Assembly: GCA_004562915.1 (NCBI GenBank)
Contig: SFQZ01000001.1
Location: forward strand, 62,001 to 126,000
Direction: 5' to 3'
Source: a bacterium
Lineage (GTDB): Bacteria; Bacillota_A; Clostridia; Lachnospirales; Lachnospiraceae
Length of the DNA stretch: 64,000 nt
The notes beneath the pieces were generated by a model, which did no database searches, had not been told where the DNA came from, and saw only the letters and a program-made list of their open reading frames with translations. This document shows positions 33,679 to 43,182 of this stretch, in pieces. Made by a program: the position numbers and the translations under genes. The stretch's first letter is position 1; the number at the start of each line of letters is the position of its first letter.

Positions 33679-35670
33679 TTAATCGAGTTCAAGGGCTCCC
33701 AGCTTTTCAAACGCATTCTTCCTGTCAAACGCAGTAATTCTCTGTTCTTCCACCACATACAATACATCGTCGATGTACAGCCCTCTGGTATCTCCCGACG
33801 AACCGTATTCAACTTCGCTATACAGATTATATTCCAGTTTTTTCACAAATCCTTCATCCTCCTGATAGGAAAATACCACATATTTTTTACAGTATTGTTC
33901 ATCATACGATTCTATAGTAAACCCAATCAGATTTTCATCAGCATCTGCCAGTACCGCTTTATATTTGTAAAGTCCGTCACAACCATCCACGTTTTTCAGG
34001 ATCAGTTTATTCTCTTCCGCCACATTTTCCGGATCACTGATATCATACATGGATATCTTCAATCCCAAAATCTCTCCCGAATTCGGATCTGTCTCCCAGC
34101 CAAGTCCCAGCAGTTTTCCTTCTCCATAAAAATGAAGATACTCAGAAAATCCCGTCACTTTCAGTTCTCCCAGAATTCTTGGATTTTCCGGATCAGAAAA
34201 ATCTACAGAAAACAGTGGATCCGTATTTCTATATGTGACAAAATAACCTTTATTACCCATAAATCTTGCAGAATAAATAGTTTCTCCCTGTGCCAGATGG
34301 TCGATCTGTCCGCAGATCTCCATATCTTTATCCAGAACATACACCCGGTTCACAGGCCCATCTTCCGCTGTGCCGCTCCAGTCCGTCAGCAAAACCCGCA
34401 GATAACCGCTGTATTCATTTACCGCAAAGGTATCTGTAAGTTCTCCCTTCAAAGATACAGCTGCTTTCGCCTGTATATCCCCATTTCTCATAGAAAAACG
34501 AATAAAATTCGTATATACCTGATCCCCATTTTTTTCATAATTCCAGTCATATCGAACTACATAGATGCTGGATTCCGTAATATGAAATTGTTCTCCCGAA
34601 TTTATCAGCGCCTTTTCATCCTTTATATTTCCCGGATTCTTCATATTGATGGAAGACATGACCAGATACCTGCTGTCATTGATTTCATTTGGAACATAAA
34701 TCTCATCCTCCGATATCCGGCTGCCATTGACCCGGGGAATCAATGTGTCACTGTCATCATTTTCATCTACAGTACAGTAATAGTCACTGAAAAGATATAC
34801 ATAATCTCCCACTTTTCTTGATGTACGATAACATCCGTCCTGACTGACTCTTCCCAACAAACGGGGATTTGACGCATCTGATATGTCATACGTGATAAGA
34901 ATGGTTTTATTAGAGCCTTCCACGTAATAAACATCTTCGGCGCTTTCTTTCAGATTATTCTCATATTGATCCGCAGCCAGGATCAGCAGCCCATTTTCCA
35001 CATACATCTCCTGACACGTCACATTATTTCCGATTTCTTCTGATGAAATCTCCGCCACAAGTTCCATATTGTCCGCTTTCACGATTCGAAGCCAGCTGCC
35101 TGCCGACAAAAGATAAATATACGTGCCATCCGTTTTTACAAGATCTCCTTCATCCACTCCTTCCACCTGAAGGTTCGTGGTAGAATACGCTCCAGTACCT
35201 GCACTTTCCTCTGCCGCTTCTGCGGTATCTCCGTTTTCCATCGCCTCATACTCTTTCTGGCGTTTTTTCCATATGGTTGTTATCTGTTTTTCCAATTCTT
35301 CATACGTAGTCGTATGATAATAATCATCAAAGCTTTCCTGGGGCACCTCCGCTGTCACTTCCGCCACTTCGTCATCTGCCGCTTCTTCTACTCCCCTATC
35401 CGCTGTTTCCGCTGCAGATTCCTTTATGGCCATATCCGCCTGTGAACTGCCTGTCATATTACCATTTGTATTATTTTGAAATATCCATGCTCCACCAACT
35501 AACAGCAGTATCACTGCAGCTGCCGTCATTGCCGCAAATTCCTGTTTTCGATAAAACGGACGGATCTTTTTCTGACTCCTTAGTCTTTTCTCCATCCGAT
35601 CTGGCTGCAGACTATCCGGTACTTTCATGTTACTGGCAGAATCTTCTATTTTCTTCTTCCAATCTTCCAT
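33679..35670 (-). CDS. Membrane-anchored beta-propeller protein (PF09826-like)
   Basis: 663 residues. A cytoplasmic N-terminus (about 1-45), one transmembrane helix (about 46-65, FAAMTAAAVILLLVGGAWIF), an acidic low-complexity linker (about 80-160), then a long extracytoplasmic domain with repeated blades, such as TNLQVEGVDEGDLVKTDGTYIYLLS, which is the hallmark of the beta-propeller domain family (PF09826). The gene starts 11 bp after an ECF sigma-factor gene, so its N-terminus may act as the anti-sigma and the propeller as the sensor. No enzyme motif is seen. Confidence 0.85.
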   Translation of the reverse strand: MEDWKKKIEDSASNMKVPDSLQPDRMEKRLRSQKKIRPFYRKQEFAAMTAAAVILLLVGGAWIFQNNTNGNMTGSSQADMAIKESAAETADRGVEEAADDEVAEVTAEVPQESFDDYYHTTTYEELEKQITTIWKKRQKEYEAMENGDTAEAAEESAGTGAYSTTNLQVEGVDEGDLVKTDGTYIYLLSAGSWLRIVKADNMELVAEISSEEIGNNVTCQEMYVENGLLILAADQYENNLKESAEDVYYVEGSNKTILITYDISDASNPRLLGRVSQDGCYRTSRKVGDYVYLFSDYYCTVDENDDSDTLIPRVNGSRISEDEIYVPNEINDSRYLVMSSINMKNPGNIKDEKALINSGEQFHITESSIYVVRYDWNYEKNGDQVYTNFIRFSMRNGDIQAKAAVSLKGELTDTFAVNEYSGYLRVLLTDWSGTAEDGPVNRVYVLDKDMEICGQIDHLAQGETIYSARFMGNKGYFVTYRNTDPLFSVDFSDPENPRILGELKVTGFSEYLHFYGEGKLLGLGWETDPNSGEILGLKISMYDISDPENVAEENKLILKNVDGCDGLYKYKAVLADADENLIGFTIESYDEQYCKKYVVFSYQEDEGFVKKLEYNLYSEVEYGSSGDTRGLYIDDVLYVVEEQRITAFDRKNAFEKLGALELD

Positions 35671-35681
35671 ACCTGCACCTC

Positions 35682-36158
35682 CTACTCCTGCAATAATCGT
35701 TCCATCTTCTTAAGTGCTCTGCTCTCTTTTGAGCGAATGGTATTTTCATTTTTATGTAGAATTTTCCCGATTTCTTTGCTGGTATATCCAGCAAAAATAT
35801 GCATAGAAATGATCAGCCTTTCCTCTTCTTCCAGCTTCGAAAACGCCTGACGCACCTGACAATCCAGTTCCAGTCCTTCTCTGCTGCCCGCCAGATCATC
35901 CGGAAGTTCGACCGTTTTATTCACATATTCTTTCAGTTTTCTTTTACATTTATTCGATAAAATCTTAAAAATCCACGGCCGAAAAGAATCCAGACTTCTG
36001 AGCTTCGAAAAACTTTCATACGCATCTGTCACTGCATCCGAGGTCACATCCTCCGCATCATGAGTATTTTTCAGTGTATAAAGTGCAAAACGATACAAAT
36101 CCTGATATACTTCCCTATAAAGCCGGATAAACGTCTGCTGATCTCTGTTTTCTTCCAT
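35682..36158 (-). CDS. ECF-type RNA polymerase sigma factor
   Basis: 158 residues with canonical ECF regions: region 2 (YREVYQDLYRFALYTLKNTHDAEDVTSDAVTDAY, DAEDVTSD helix, FRPWIFKILSNKCKRKL) and region 4 (FSKLEEEERLIISMHIFAGYTSKEIGKILHKNENTIRSKESRALKKM). GAGGGGGTG precedes the ATG. A short hairpin (AGAAATGC/GCATTTCT, 36177-36196) lies in the 5' UTR. The partner is the downstream beta-propeller protein. Confidence 0.93.
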   Translation of the reverse strand: MEENRDQQTFIRLYREVYQDLYRFALYTLKNTHDAEDVTSDAVTDAYESFSKLRSLDSFRPWIFKILSNKCKRKLKEYVNKTVELPDDLAGSREGLELDCQVRQAFSKLEEEERLIISMHIFAGYTSKEIGKILHKNENTIRSKESRALKKMERLLQE

Positions 36159-36307
36159 ACATTCACCCCCTCTTTCAGAAATGCTTTCGCATTTCTGTCG
36201 TGATATATCACTTTCCGAAATGTCATTTCATAGATACAGTGTCAAAAAGGAACAATAATGTTGCATTTTTTTTGCAATAATACATTTTTTTCATAAAGAT
36301 TATACAA

Positions 36308-36465
36308 GGAATAAAGCAGTCAGTTTCATAAACAGGTCGTTCCCCTTCATCTAATCGCTAACTCCGACTAAGACACTCCGGAAAGCCGTCGTGCCTAAGT
36401 CTACGTAAGCGCTGGATATTCAGGCTCACTTACACCAATGTTTATGAAACTGACTGCTTTATTCC
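36308..36465. repeat. Nested hairpin element, copy B
   Basis: A 158-bp unit with perfect 26-bp closing arms (36308-36333 and 36440-36465) around a ~106-bp core nearly identical to copy A (28595-28753). The arms differ from copy A at several positions but remain fully complementary. It lies between the 3' end of the aminopeptidase gene and the upstream region of the sigma-factor gene (36159-36510). The rest of this 350-bp gap is A/T-rich and must contain the sigma-factor promoter. Confidence 0.78.
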
Positions 36466-36510
36466 TCGCACGTTTCTCACTACACCAAATGATAATATCA
36501 AAAATATATT

Positions 36511-37626
36511 TTACTTCAAATTTTCCGGATTCAGGCATTCCAGTTCCGGTACTACAAATCTTCCGTCTTTGCGTACCAAAACTCCGTCAAAGTACATCTC
36601 TCCGCCACCGTATTCCGGTCTTTGAATCTGTACCAGATCCCAATGAATTGCAGAACTATTTCCGTTATAAGCATCCTCGTAGCAGCTTCCAGGTGTAAAA
36701 TGAATGGAACCACAGATTTTCTCATCAAACAGAATATCCTGCATGGGCTGCAGTATATAAGGATTTACACCTATGGCAAATTCTCCCACGTAACGTGCAC
36801 CTTCATCTGTGTTGAACACCTCATTGATGCGCTCCGTATCATTCGCCTCTGCTTTCACAATCTTCCCGTCTTCAAATTCCAGACGTACATTCTCAAAAGT
36901 AAATCCATTATAAGGAGATGGTGTATTATAAGTAATCACACCATTTACAGAATTTCGTACAGGAGCCGTATAAACTTCCCCATCCGGGATATTCATCTCA
37001 CCCGCGCAGGCAATCGCTGGAATATTTTTTATGGAAAATGTAAGATCTGTACCCTGTGCCACAATACGAACCTGATCCGTTCGATTCATATATGCCACAA
37101 GATTCTCCATGGCTCTTCCCATTTTCGCATAATCCAGTGTACACACTTCAAAATAAAAATCTTCAAATGCCTCCCTGCTTGTTTTGCAAAGCTGAGCCAT
37201 AGCTGAATTCGGATAACGCAGCACTACCCAACGAGTATGTGCCACCCGGCGTTCATGATGAACCGGAGTATTGTAATACTTATTGTACATAGCCATATTT
37301 TCTGCCGGTACATCAGAAAGCTCCGCCGCATTATCCGTTCCCCGGATGGCGATATAACAGTCCATCTGATCCATTTCCATAGAATCCACCTGTGCCATCA
37401 GCTGCAGCTGTTCTTTTGTAGCATGTAAAAGCATTTCTCTCTGCAGCCTCGGTTCTGTATAATGTACAAAGGGAATCCCTTTTACCGCATACACTTCTTT
37501 CACCAGCTGACGTGCCAGATCTTCTGTATCCTGTCCAATATAATGGATATAAACCTTGTCATTCTCTTTCACTTTTACAGAGTACTGTACCAGCCCTTTT
37601 GCCAGTTTTACAATTCTCTCATCCAT
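36511..37626 (-). CDS. M29-family aminopeptidase
   Basis: 371 residues of the thermophilic aminopeptidase family (AmpS/PepS, peptidase M29), a metal-dependent exopeptidase. Family features include RIVKLAKGLVQYSVKVKENDKVYIHY at the start and the C-terminal metal region with Glu/His residues (EFAIGVNPYI, KICGSIHFTPGSCYEDAYNG, AIHWDLVQIQRP). The longer frame to 37740 lacks support; the ATG at 37626 has AGGAG 8 nt upstream and begins at the family N-terminus. It lies 4 bp after the large membrane-anchored gene. Confidence 0.92.
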   Translation of the reverse strand: MDERIVKLAKGLVQYSVKVKENDKVYIHYIGQDTEDLARQLVKEVYAVKGIPFVHYTEPRLQREMLLHATKEQLQLMAQVDSMEMDQMDCYIAIRGTDNAAELSDVPAENMAMYNKYYNTPVHHERRVAHTRWVVLRYPNSAMAQLCKTSREAFEDFYFEVCTLDYAKMGRAMENLVAYMNRTDQVRIVAQGTDLTFSIKNIPAIACAGEMNIPDGEVYTAPVRNSVNGVITYNTPSPYNGFTFENVRLEFEDGKIVKAEANDTERINEVFNTDEGARYVGEFAIGVNPYILQPMQDILFDEKICGSIHFTPGSCYEDAYNGNSSAIHWDLVQIQRPEYGGGEMYFDGVLVRKDGRFVVPELECLNPENLK

Positions 37627-37630
37627 GCTG

Positions 37631-40102
37631 TTATTCTCCTTTACTTGGTTCTCCCATACTTTCCATATATCCGATAAATACATTATCCGCCCGGGCAAAC
37701 ATGTCTGTACTGTCCTGCTTACCGAAGTATCCCTGTTCACCGGTAGCCGGATAATACAAAATCGTATTCTGATTATTGTATCCGATAATCACTACATTTA
37801 CGGAATCTGAAACTTTCGCGATCACAGGATTTCCCTGATTTACAAAATATAAAACACTATCCAGAGAACAGCCGCTCAGATTCAGCACTGAATAATCTTC
37901 CCCCAGCGACTGCTGAATTGTACTTTCATCAATCGTACCGCTGAGTATTACAGGCGGAACTTCTTCCAGATTTACCTGATGGCTGTCATCCCGATTTCCT
38001 CTCTCCCATACATACTGCTGCTGTCTGTTCAGTACCACACCCATCTGACTGTCCGCACGGATCAAAGCATCACTCACCTTGCTCCATGTACTGTCCAGTT
38101 CACCTTTTGCATATACGTAATAAATATTATTTTCCTGACGTATTTGTTCAATATCTACTGTAGAAACAGTATCCTGATCTACCAGACTGGACTCCACAAA
38201 CAGAACATTTTTATTCGTTATACTTTTATCAAAATCAAGCCCTATCTGTGTCGCTTTTCGGTCAGTAGTAATCAGCCGGATATTGACAGTCTCTTCATTT
38301 TTCTGAAGATTATTCATGATATGATCGCTGCTGATTGTAACATAAGTTCCATTTTCCCACTGTACCCTTTCCAACTCCAGCAATCCTTCCTGTAGATTCA
38401 CGTTGCTGACCCAAATACCTTCTTCATGATGTTCTTTCACCACTTCACCGCCAAAGGACTCAATCCGCACTGTAGTCATGGCAAATGTGGTATTACCGGC
38501 GCTATCCGTCACGATATCCCCATCATTTGCAAGTCCATAAACCATATCTTCATTGATAAATCCAAGAGCTTTGATTTTCTGTCCTGACGGTGCCTGTATC
38601 ACATAACTTTCTCCTTGCTCCAGACTCATGACTGTAATGGATGTAGATGCATTTTCTGTCATTTCATTCATCCATGCTATGCTTGCCTGTGACTTTGAGA
38701 CCACATAACAATCCGGCTGCAGATTTTCCTGAATCATCTGATAAGTTTTTCCCTTAATATCTACCTGATACAGGTTATCTTCCAGAAGAAGATACAATAT
38801 ATCATCTTTCGTGACATATGACAGCATTTCCATGTCACTTTTAATATATTCATAAGAAGATTTCATAGGAATAAACAGCTGCTCGTCCACCTGATTAAAC
38901 TCAGCACCATAATGATAAACAGCAATGCCCACTTCACCCTCATGAATATCTCTGCTCATATAACCATATACGACAAAATCAATATCTCCCGATTCTTCTA
39001 CGCGCACAATTTTAATGCCATGTTGCTGAAGGTTTTCCCGTACATCCAACGTTCCATCACGAAAGCTGAAAATCCGTGTTGTTTTATTGGCACTCCTGTT
39101 GTAGGACCACAGTTCACCTTCCTGAACAAATGCCACAATATCCGCATTCTTGTTGGACTGATACTGAACCGTCTTGTTTACCACTCCCAGATTAATTCCG
39201 TTACTGGTCAGTTCCGTATTCTCTCCATCATATAATTCCTGCGTCTCCCGTTCAAAATCAAGAAGTCTTACACGTGACTGCATATAACGCAGCCGATAAA
39301 AATCAGTGACATTATAATAGTCCGCATTCTTATCTTCCTCCTGATCTGAAATCACATATTTCAGAACAATACTGCAAGTTGTCTCATTGATATCTTTTAT
39401 AATAGGAACCGCTTTCGCTTCCAGCTTGGGTTCCATCTCTCCCCAAGTAATCCTTTCCAGACTGGAATGAATATTCAATGCCGTATAAGTACTGTTTGTC
39501 TCTGTCTCATCCGGTTCAAGATAAGAAGAAATCTCAGAAGCTCTCTCTTTATTGATAGAATTCTGATAAAAATCCTCTACAAACTCCAGATATTGCGTCG
39601 TGCTAATGCCTGCTCTCTGCACGATCCGTGTATAATAATAGTAAGTGTTCCCATCTTTTAATGTAACATCAAAGCGGAGTGTATATTCCTGATTCATAAG
39701 AATCGGTGTTTCCAACTGAAAATCCGCTTTCAGATACTCATCGTCTTCTTTAAGTTCGTTAAGCTTCCCTATTTCCACTACCGTAGTTCCATCGGCTGTA
39801 GACACACGATAGTTTACTTCCTTCACCTTACTCTCCATGGGAGCCAGTACCATTGTCAATTCTCTTCCTGTAGGAAGCGGCGTCAGGCTGTCACGCATAT
39901 ACTGCTCTTCCATCTCTCTGGCATAGCCATACATCGGATTTACCAATATATCCGATATTTCCATATACAACACTGGCAGGGAAGCTTCTTCCATTTCCCT
40001 GGTACCCACTGTTTTATCCCTGTTGATAAAAGCCGCTGTTCCTCCCAACGCGGCCAAAAATAACAGCAGTAATACTCCCGCTTTTATGAACCCCTTCTTC
40101 AT
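37631..40102 (-). CDS. Large membrane-anchored extracellular protein, function unknown
   Basis: 823 residues. A single N-terminal membrane helix (about 8-27, AGVLLLLFLAALGGTAAFI) anchors a long extracytoplasmic region rich in beta strands, with segments that look like propeller or repeat blades (for example NADIVAFVQEGELWSYNRSA and MLSYVTKDDILYLLLEDNLY). The last about 75 residues (SGCSLDSVLYFVNQG through VVIIGYNNQNTILYYPATG) resemble a C39-like papain fold but lack the usual catalytic His. The gene overlaps the upstream methyltransferase by 4 bp (ATGA) and is followed by the aminopeptidase. I do not recognise the whole protein. Confidence 0.7.
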   Translation of the reverse strand: MKKGFIKAGVLLLLFLAALGGTAAFINRDKTVGTREMEEASLPVLYMEISDILVNPMYGYAREMEEQYMRDSLTPLPTGRELTMVLAPMESKVKEVNYRVSTADGTTVVEIGKLNELKEDDEYLKADFQLETPILMNQEYTLRFDVTLKDGNTYYYYTRIVQRAGISTTQYLEFVEDFYQNSINKERASEISSYLEPDETETNSTYTALNIHSSLERITWGEMEPKLEAKAVPIIKDINETTCSIVLKYVISDQEEDKNADYYNVTDFYRLRYMQSRVRLLDFERETQELYDGENTELTSNGINLGVVNKTVQYQSNKNADIVAFVQEGELWSYNRSANKTTRIFSFRDGTLDVRENLQQHGIKIVRVEESGDIDFVVYGYMSRDIHEGEVGIAVYHYGAEFNQVDEQLFIPMKSSYEYIKSDMEMLSYVTKDDILYLLLEDNLYQVDIKGKTYQMIQENLQPDCYVVSKSQASIAWMNEMTENASTSITVMSLEQGESYVIQAPSGQKIKALGFINEDMVYGLANDGDIVTDSAGNTTFAMTTVRIESFGGEVVKEHHEEGIWVSNVNLQEGLLELERVQWENGTYVTISSDHIMNNLQKNEETVNIRLITTDRKATQIGLDFDKSITNKNVLFVESSLVDQDTVSTVDIEQIRQENNIYYVYAKGELDSTWSKVSDALIRADSQMGVVLNRQQQYVWERGNRDDSHQVNLEEVPPVILSGTIDESTIQQSLGEDYSVLNLSGCSLDSVLYFVNQGNPVIAKVSDSVNVVIIGYNNQNTILYYPATGEQGYFGKQDSTDMFARADNVFIGYMESMGEPSKGE

Positions 40103-41286
40103 TCTTTTATACCCCCTTCAAACAGCAGGTTTTCCATTGTAGGCTGCAGATGAAACTGATCCAGACAGGATCTCAGTTCTTTTTTATTCTCTTTCCTCTT
40201 ACCCGTATAAACTGCTCGAATCAAAAGATTTTTTGGTGTATGCTCCATATCAATAAATTCCAGAATCTGTGTGTCATATCCTGCACACTCCAACATCTGC
40301 GCACGCAAACCATCTGTTATGAGCGCTGCCATCCGTTCCTTTAAAACACCATAAGAAAATACCGGCGCCAGCACTTCATTGGCAATCTGTCCATTCAGCT
40401 CATGCTGACAACATGGTACGGATAAAATAACGGAAGCTCCCCAGTTTACCGCTTTTGCCAATGCAAAATCCGTAGCTGTGTCACAGGCATGCAGTGTAAC
40501 TACCATATCTACCTGCTTCACACCTTCATAAGATGCAATATCTCCCTGACAAAATGAAATCTTTTCATATCCATATTTTTTCCCCAGCTTACTGCAGTTT
40601 GCAATTACATCCTCTTTCAGATCAAGTCCAATAATACGGACATCATATTTTTTCGGTTCATGAAGATAATAGTACATGGCAAATGTCAGATACGACTTTC
40701 CACATCCAAAATCCAGAATTGTAACTTCCCTGTCCTTTGCCAGTTTTGGAAGAATATCCTCTATAAATTCCAGAAAACGATTGATCTGCCGGAATTTGTC
40801 ATATCGGGCATGAACAATCTTCCCTTCTTTTGTCATTACACCCAGATCGATCAAAAACTCTACCGGTTTCCCCTCCTCCAAAATATATCTTTTTTTTCTG
40901 TTGTGGGTTAATTCCCGGTCTTTGCGTTCCTCATCTCCACAGCATGCATTCTCAGCCGTGTTCGGATATCTCTTTTCCTTTATCGTAAACTTTCCTTTTT
41001 TACTAACCAGTATATTTACATTTCCCTTTATACTATCAAGCTGCAGCTGCCGAAATCCAGTCATCAGCCAGTCTTTTGCCAGCTCAATTGTCTCTGTTTT
41101 TCCATGATTTTCATGAAATTCTTTCGGACCCAGGGTTTTGGTACACTGAAACATCAGTTTTTCTTTTATCAATACCGGTCGGATACGGATTTTGGAAATC
41201 CCATCCCTTTTTCTTGCTCCGCTTATCACAATCTGGCGGAGATTCTTATCCAGATATTTATCTATAATCTGTTGAATTTCTGTCAT
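40099..41286 (-). CDS. Class I SAM-dependent methyltransferase (METTL25-like)
   Basis: 395 residues. An N-terminal region of about 180 residues precedes a Rossmann methyltransferase with TILDFGCGKSYLTFAMYYYL (motif I), VRIIGLDLKED, DMVVTLHACDTATDFAL (acidic motif with LHACD) and SVPCCQHEL (Pro-Cys-Cys-Gln). The LHACD/PCCQ signature is that of the METTL25/RRNAD1-type methyltransferases; a substrate is not assigned in bacteria. CAGGTGA precedes the ATG. It is translationally coupled to the 823-residue membrane protein. Confidence 0.85.
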   Translation of the reverse strand: MTEIQQIIDKYLDKNLRQIVISGARKRDGISKIRIRPVLIKEKLMFQCTKTLGPKEFHENHGKTETIELAKDWLMTGFRQLQLDSIKGNVNILVSKKGKFTIKEKRYPNTAENACCGDEERKDRELTHNRKKRYILEEGKPVEFLIDLGVMTKEGKIVHARYDKFRQINRFLEFIEDILPKLAKDREVTILDFGCGKSYLTFAMYYYLHEPKKYDVRIIGLDLKEDVIANCSKLGKKYGYEKISFCQGDIASYEGVKQVDMVVTLHACDTATDFALAKAVNWGASVILSVPCCQHELNGQIANEVLAPVFSYGVLKERMAALITDGLRAQMLECAGYDTQILEFIDMEHTPKNLLIRAVYTGKRKENKKELRSCLDQFHLQPTMENLLFEGGIKE

Positions 41287-41390
41287 CTATATTCACCTGC
41301 TGGTAATTATTCTCAAAAAATGATACCTGATTTCTAATAACACTTCTATTCTAATAGTTTTCCGTACAAACCACAACACCCAAATTATAA

Positions 41391-41516
41391 TTTTTGATTC
41401 GTATAGTCGATAAATTATTTGAGGCTGCTGATGGTATATCCTGTGCATCAATGGCATTGAAGCACAGGATATACCATCAGCAGCCACTTTGCTTTATCAG
41501 CTATATGAATCAAAAA
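41391..41516. repeat. 126-bp interrupted palindrome
   Basis: Perfect 24-bp arms at 41423-41446 and 41462-41485 flank a 15-bp loop. Outer arms 41391-41406 and 41501-41516 match at 15 of 16, with a GATAAA/TTTATC pair between. The whole could fold as one long hairpin. It lies between two minus-strand genes and contains no gene. It resembles a miniature inverted-repeat element; no clear target duplication is seen. Confidence 0.75.
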
Positions 41517-41584
41517 GTATGCCTATCCCTCAAATTTTTCTATACTTTATGCAGAGAAATATTATCTTCTTTCAGGTTTGTTTT

Positions 41585-41992
41585 TTAGAAGAATCGGCGG
41601 CATCTGCGGTGGCGGCATCTTCTTCGAAACATCTCATTGAAAAGCAATACTCCGATCAGATCTCTCAGTCCGTCTCCCCGATCTCTCTCCATCGCTCGGG
41701 TGTCTGTTTTACTTTGCTGCTGATCCTCTTTTTCATCTTCTGACAGTATCTCTCTCTCAATTTTCCGGCAAAGATGTTCCATCATAAATTTATCCGGATA
41801 TTCATCAAACATCATACTGCCGTCATATTCCATGCGATCGCATTCTCTTTCTACCTTTTCCTGAATTCTTGAGGCTCTGCGGGAATAGTAGGACTGCATA
41901 AGCTGTAAATCTTTTTCCTGCTCCCGTTCCTGATCAAATGGCATCAAAAACGGATAGGCCATATAAAATGGAAGCGGTTGTTCAAACTGCAT
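41585..41992 (-). CDS. Small hypothetical protein
   Basis: About 135 residues. The N-terminus is hydrophobic and aromatic (MQFEQPLPFYMAYPFLMPFDQ). The middle is charged and helical (KDLQLMQSYYSRRASRIQEKVERECDRMEYDGSMMFDEYP), and the C-terminus is very basic (RRRCRHRRCRRFF). The ATG at 41992 has AGAGGT 8 nt upstream. I do not recognise the family; codon use and a good ribosome site support it as a real gene. Confidence 0.6.
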   Translation of the reverse strand: MQFEQPLPFYMAYPFLMPFDQEREQEKDLQLMQSYYSRRASRIQEKVERECDRMEYDGSMMFDEYPDKFMMEHLCRKIEREILSEDEKEDQQQSKTDTRAMERDRGDGLRDLIGVLLFNEMFRRRCRHRRCRRFF

Positions 41993-42094
41993 ACATTTAC
42001 CTCTGGACATCATTTCATAATACTATATGCATTGTTTTTTCAGATGTGATATAATGCGTGTATAAATTCCATGACAGTACAGGAGGATATATCC

Positions 42095-42637
42095 ATGAAA
42101 ATCAAAAGAGACCAATGTTTAGCACTCATTATTGATGATCAGATTCGTCTGCTTCCCTCTATCTCCGAGTCCGCTCTGCTGCTTCAAAATACCGGAATTC
42201 TGCTACAGGGACTGCGAATTCTTGAAGTGCCTTTGCTGATCACTCAGCAATACACAAAAGGTCTGGGCATGTCTGACCCTTCTATTTTCCATTATGCCGG
42301 AACAGAACATTATCTGGAGAAACGTTCTTTTAGCTGCTGGGGTGATTCTGAAATCCGCAGATTTATACAGAATTCCGGCTGCCGTCAGATCATTCTCACC
42401 GGAATCGAAACCCACATCTGTGTTCAGCAGACCGCTCTTGATCTTCTGGAAAATGGATACGATGTGATTCTGATTGAAGATTGCGTTTCCTCCCGAAAAC
42501 CAACGGACAAAGCAACAGCTCTGCGTCGAATGGAAAATGCGGGCGTGACCGTGACCTCCTATGAATCTCTGCTGTTTGAGTTAATGGAGACTTCATTATA
42601 TCCAGGTTTTAAGGAAATATCTATTCTTGTCAAATAG
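42095..42637 (+). CDS. Isochorismatase-family cysteine hydrolase
   Basis: 180 residues of the isochorismatase-like fold. The catalytic triad is visible: Asp in CLALIIDDQ (residues about 8-16), Lys in LEKRSFSCW, and Cys in GIETHICVQQTALDLL. Family members hydrolyse isochorismate, nicotinamide, N-carbamoyl amides or similar; the shorter length and YcaC-like motif do not settle the substrate. AGGAGG sits 8 nt before the ATG at 42095. Its end overlaps the convergent phosphatase gene by 8 bp. Confidence 0.9.
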   Translation: MKIKRDQCLALIIDDQIRLLPSISESALLLQNTGILLQGLRILEVPLLITQQYTKGLGMSDPSIFHYAGTEHYLEKRSFSCWGDSEIRRFIQNSGCRQIILTGIETHICVQQTALDLLENGYDVILIEDCVSSRKPTDKATALRRMENAGVTVTSYESLLFELMETSLYPGFKEISILVK

Positions 42638-43166
42638 GCATCTGATAAGACTTTAGTTCACAGTTCCCCAGACAAAATTTACCAAACTTATCAATTTCCA
42701 GATCCGTAAAATAGGTATGCACCACACGGCTGACGGCCCCATGGCACACCAGAAGAATTGTCTCCCCAGGATACTTTTGGGGAATTTCATCCAACAGGCT
42801 GTAGATACGGTGAGTTACGTCCAGTACGGACTCACCCCCCGGGAAACGGCAGGTGATATTTCTCTTCTGTTCCTGAAATATCGGATCATCTCTCTGCAGT
42901 CCTTCCATTTCTCCAAAACTATGTTCAATCAGTCTTTCCTCAATCTCCATCGGAACCTGAATATAAGTATTCGCCAAACGCGCCGTCTCTCTGGCTCTCT
43001 TCAGTGGAGATACCAACATTTTCGTAATTCCTTTTCCTTTCAATTCCTCTGCCAGTTCCATCGCCTGCGCTCTTCCCCGTTTAGTAAGCTCCACATCCGG
43101 ACGTCCGCAAACTTTATTTTCCACATTCCAGGTGGTTTCCCCATGACGTGTAATATATAACAACAT
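42630..43166 (-). CDS. Histidine phosphatase (phosphoglycerate-mutase-like)
   Basis: 178 residues. The RHG motif is YITRHGETTWN (phosphorylated His about residue 8), with the second catalytic His in LLVCHGAVSRVVHTY. The acidic residue lies in EHSFGEMEGLQRDD. The size suits a small-molecule phosphatase of the CobC/GpmB group rather than a glycolytic mutase. A GAGGGA site precedes the ATG. Function cannot be refined from context. Confidence 0.9.
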   Translation of the reverse strand: MLLYITRHGETTWNVENKVCGRPDVELTKRGRAQAMELAEELKGKGITKMLVSPLKRARETARLANTYIQVPMEIEERLIEHSFGEMEGLQRDDPIFQEQKRNITCRFPGGESVLDVTHRIYSLLDEIPQKYPGETILLVCHGAVSRVVHTYFTDLEIDKFGKFCLGNCELKSYQMPI

Positions 43167-43182
43167 TTTATCCCTCTTTCCG

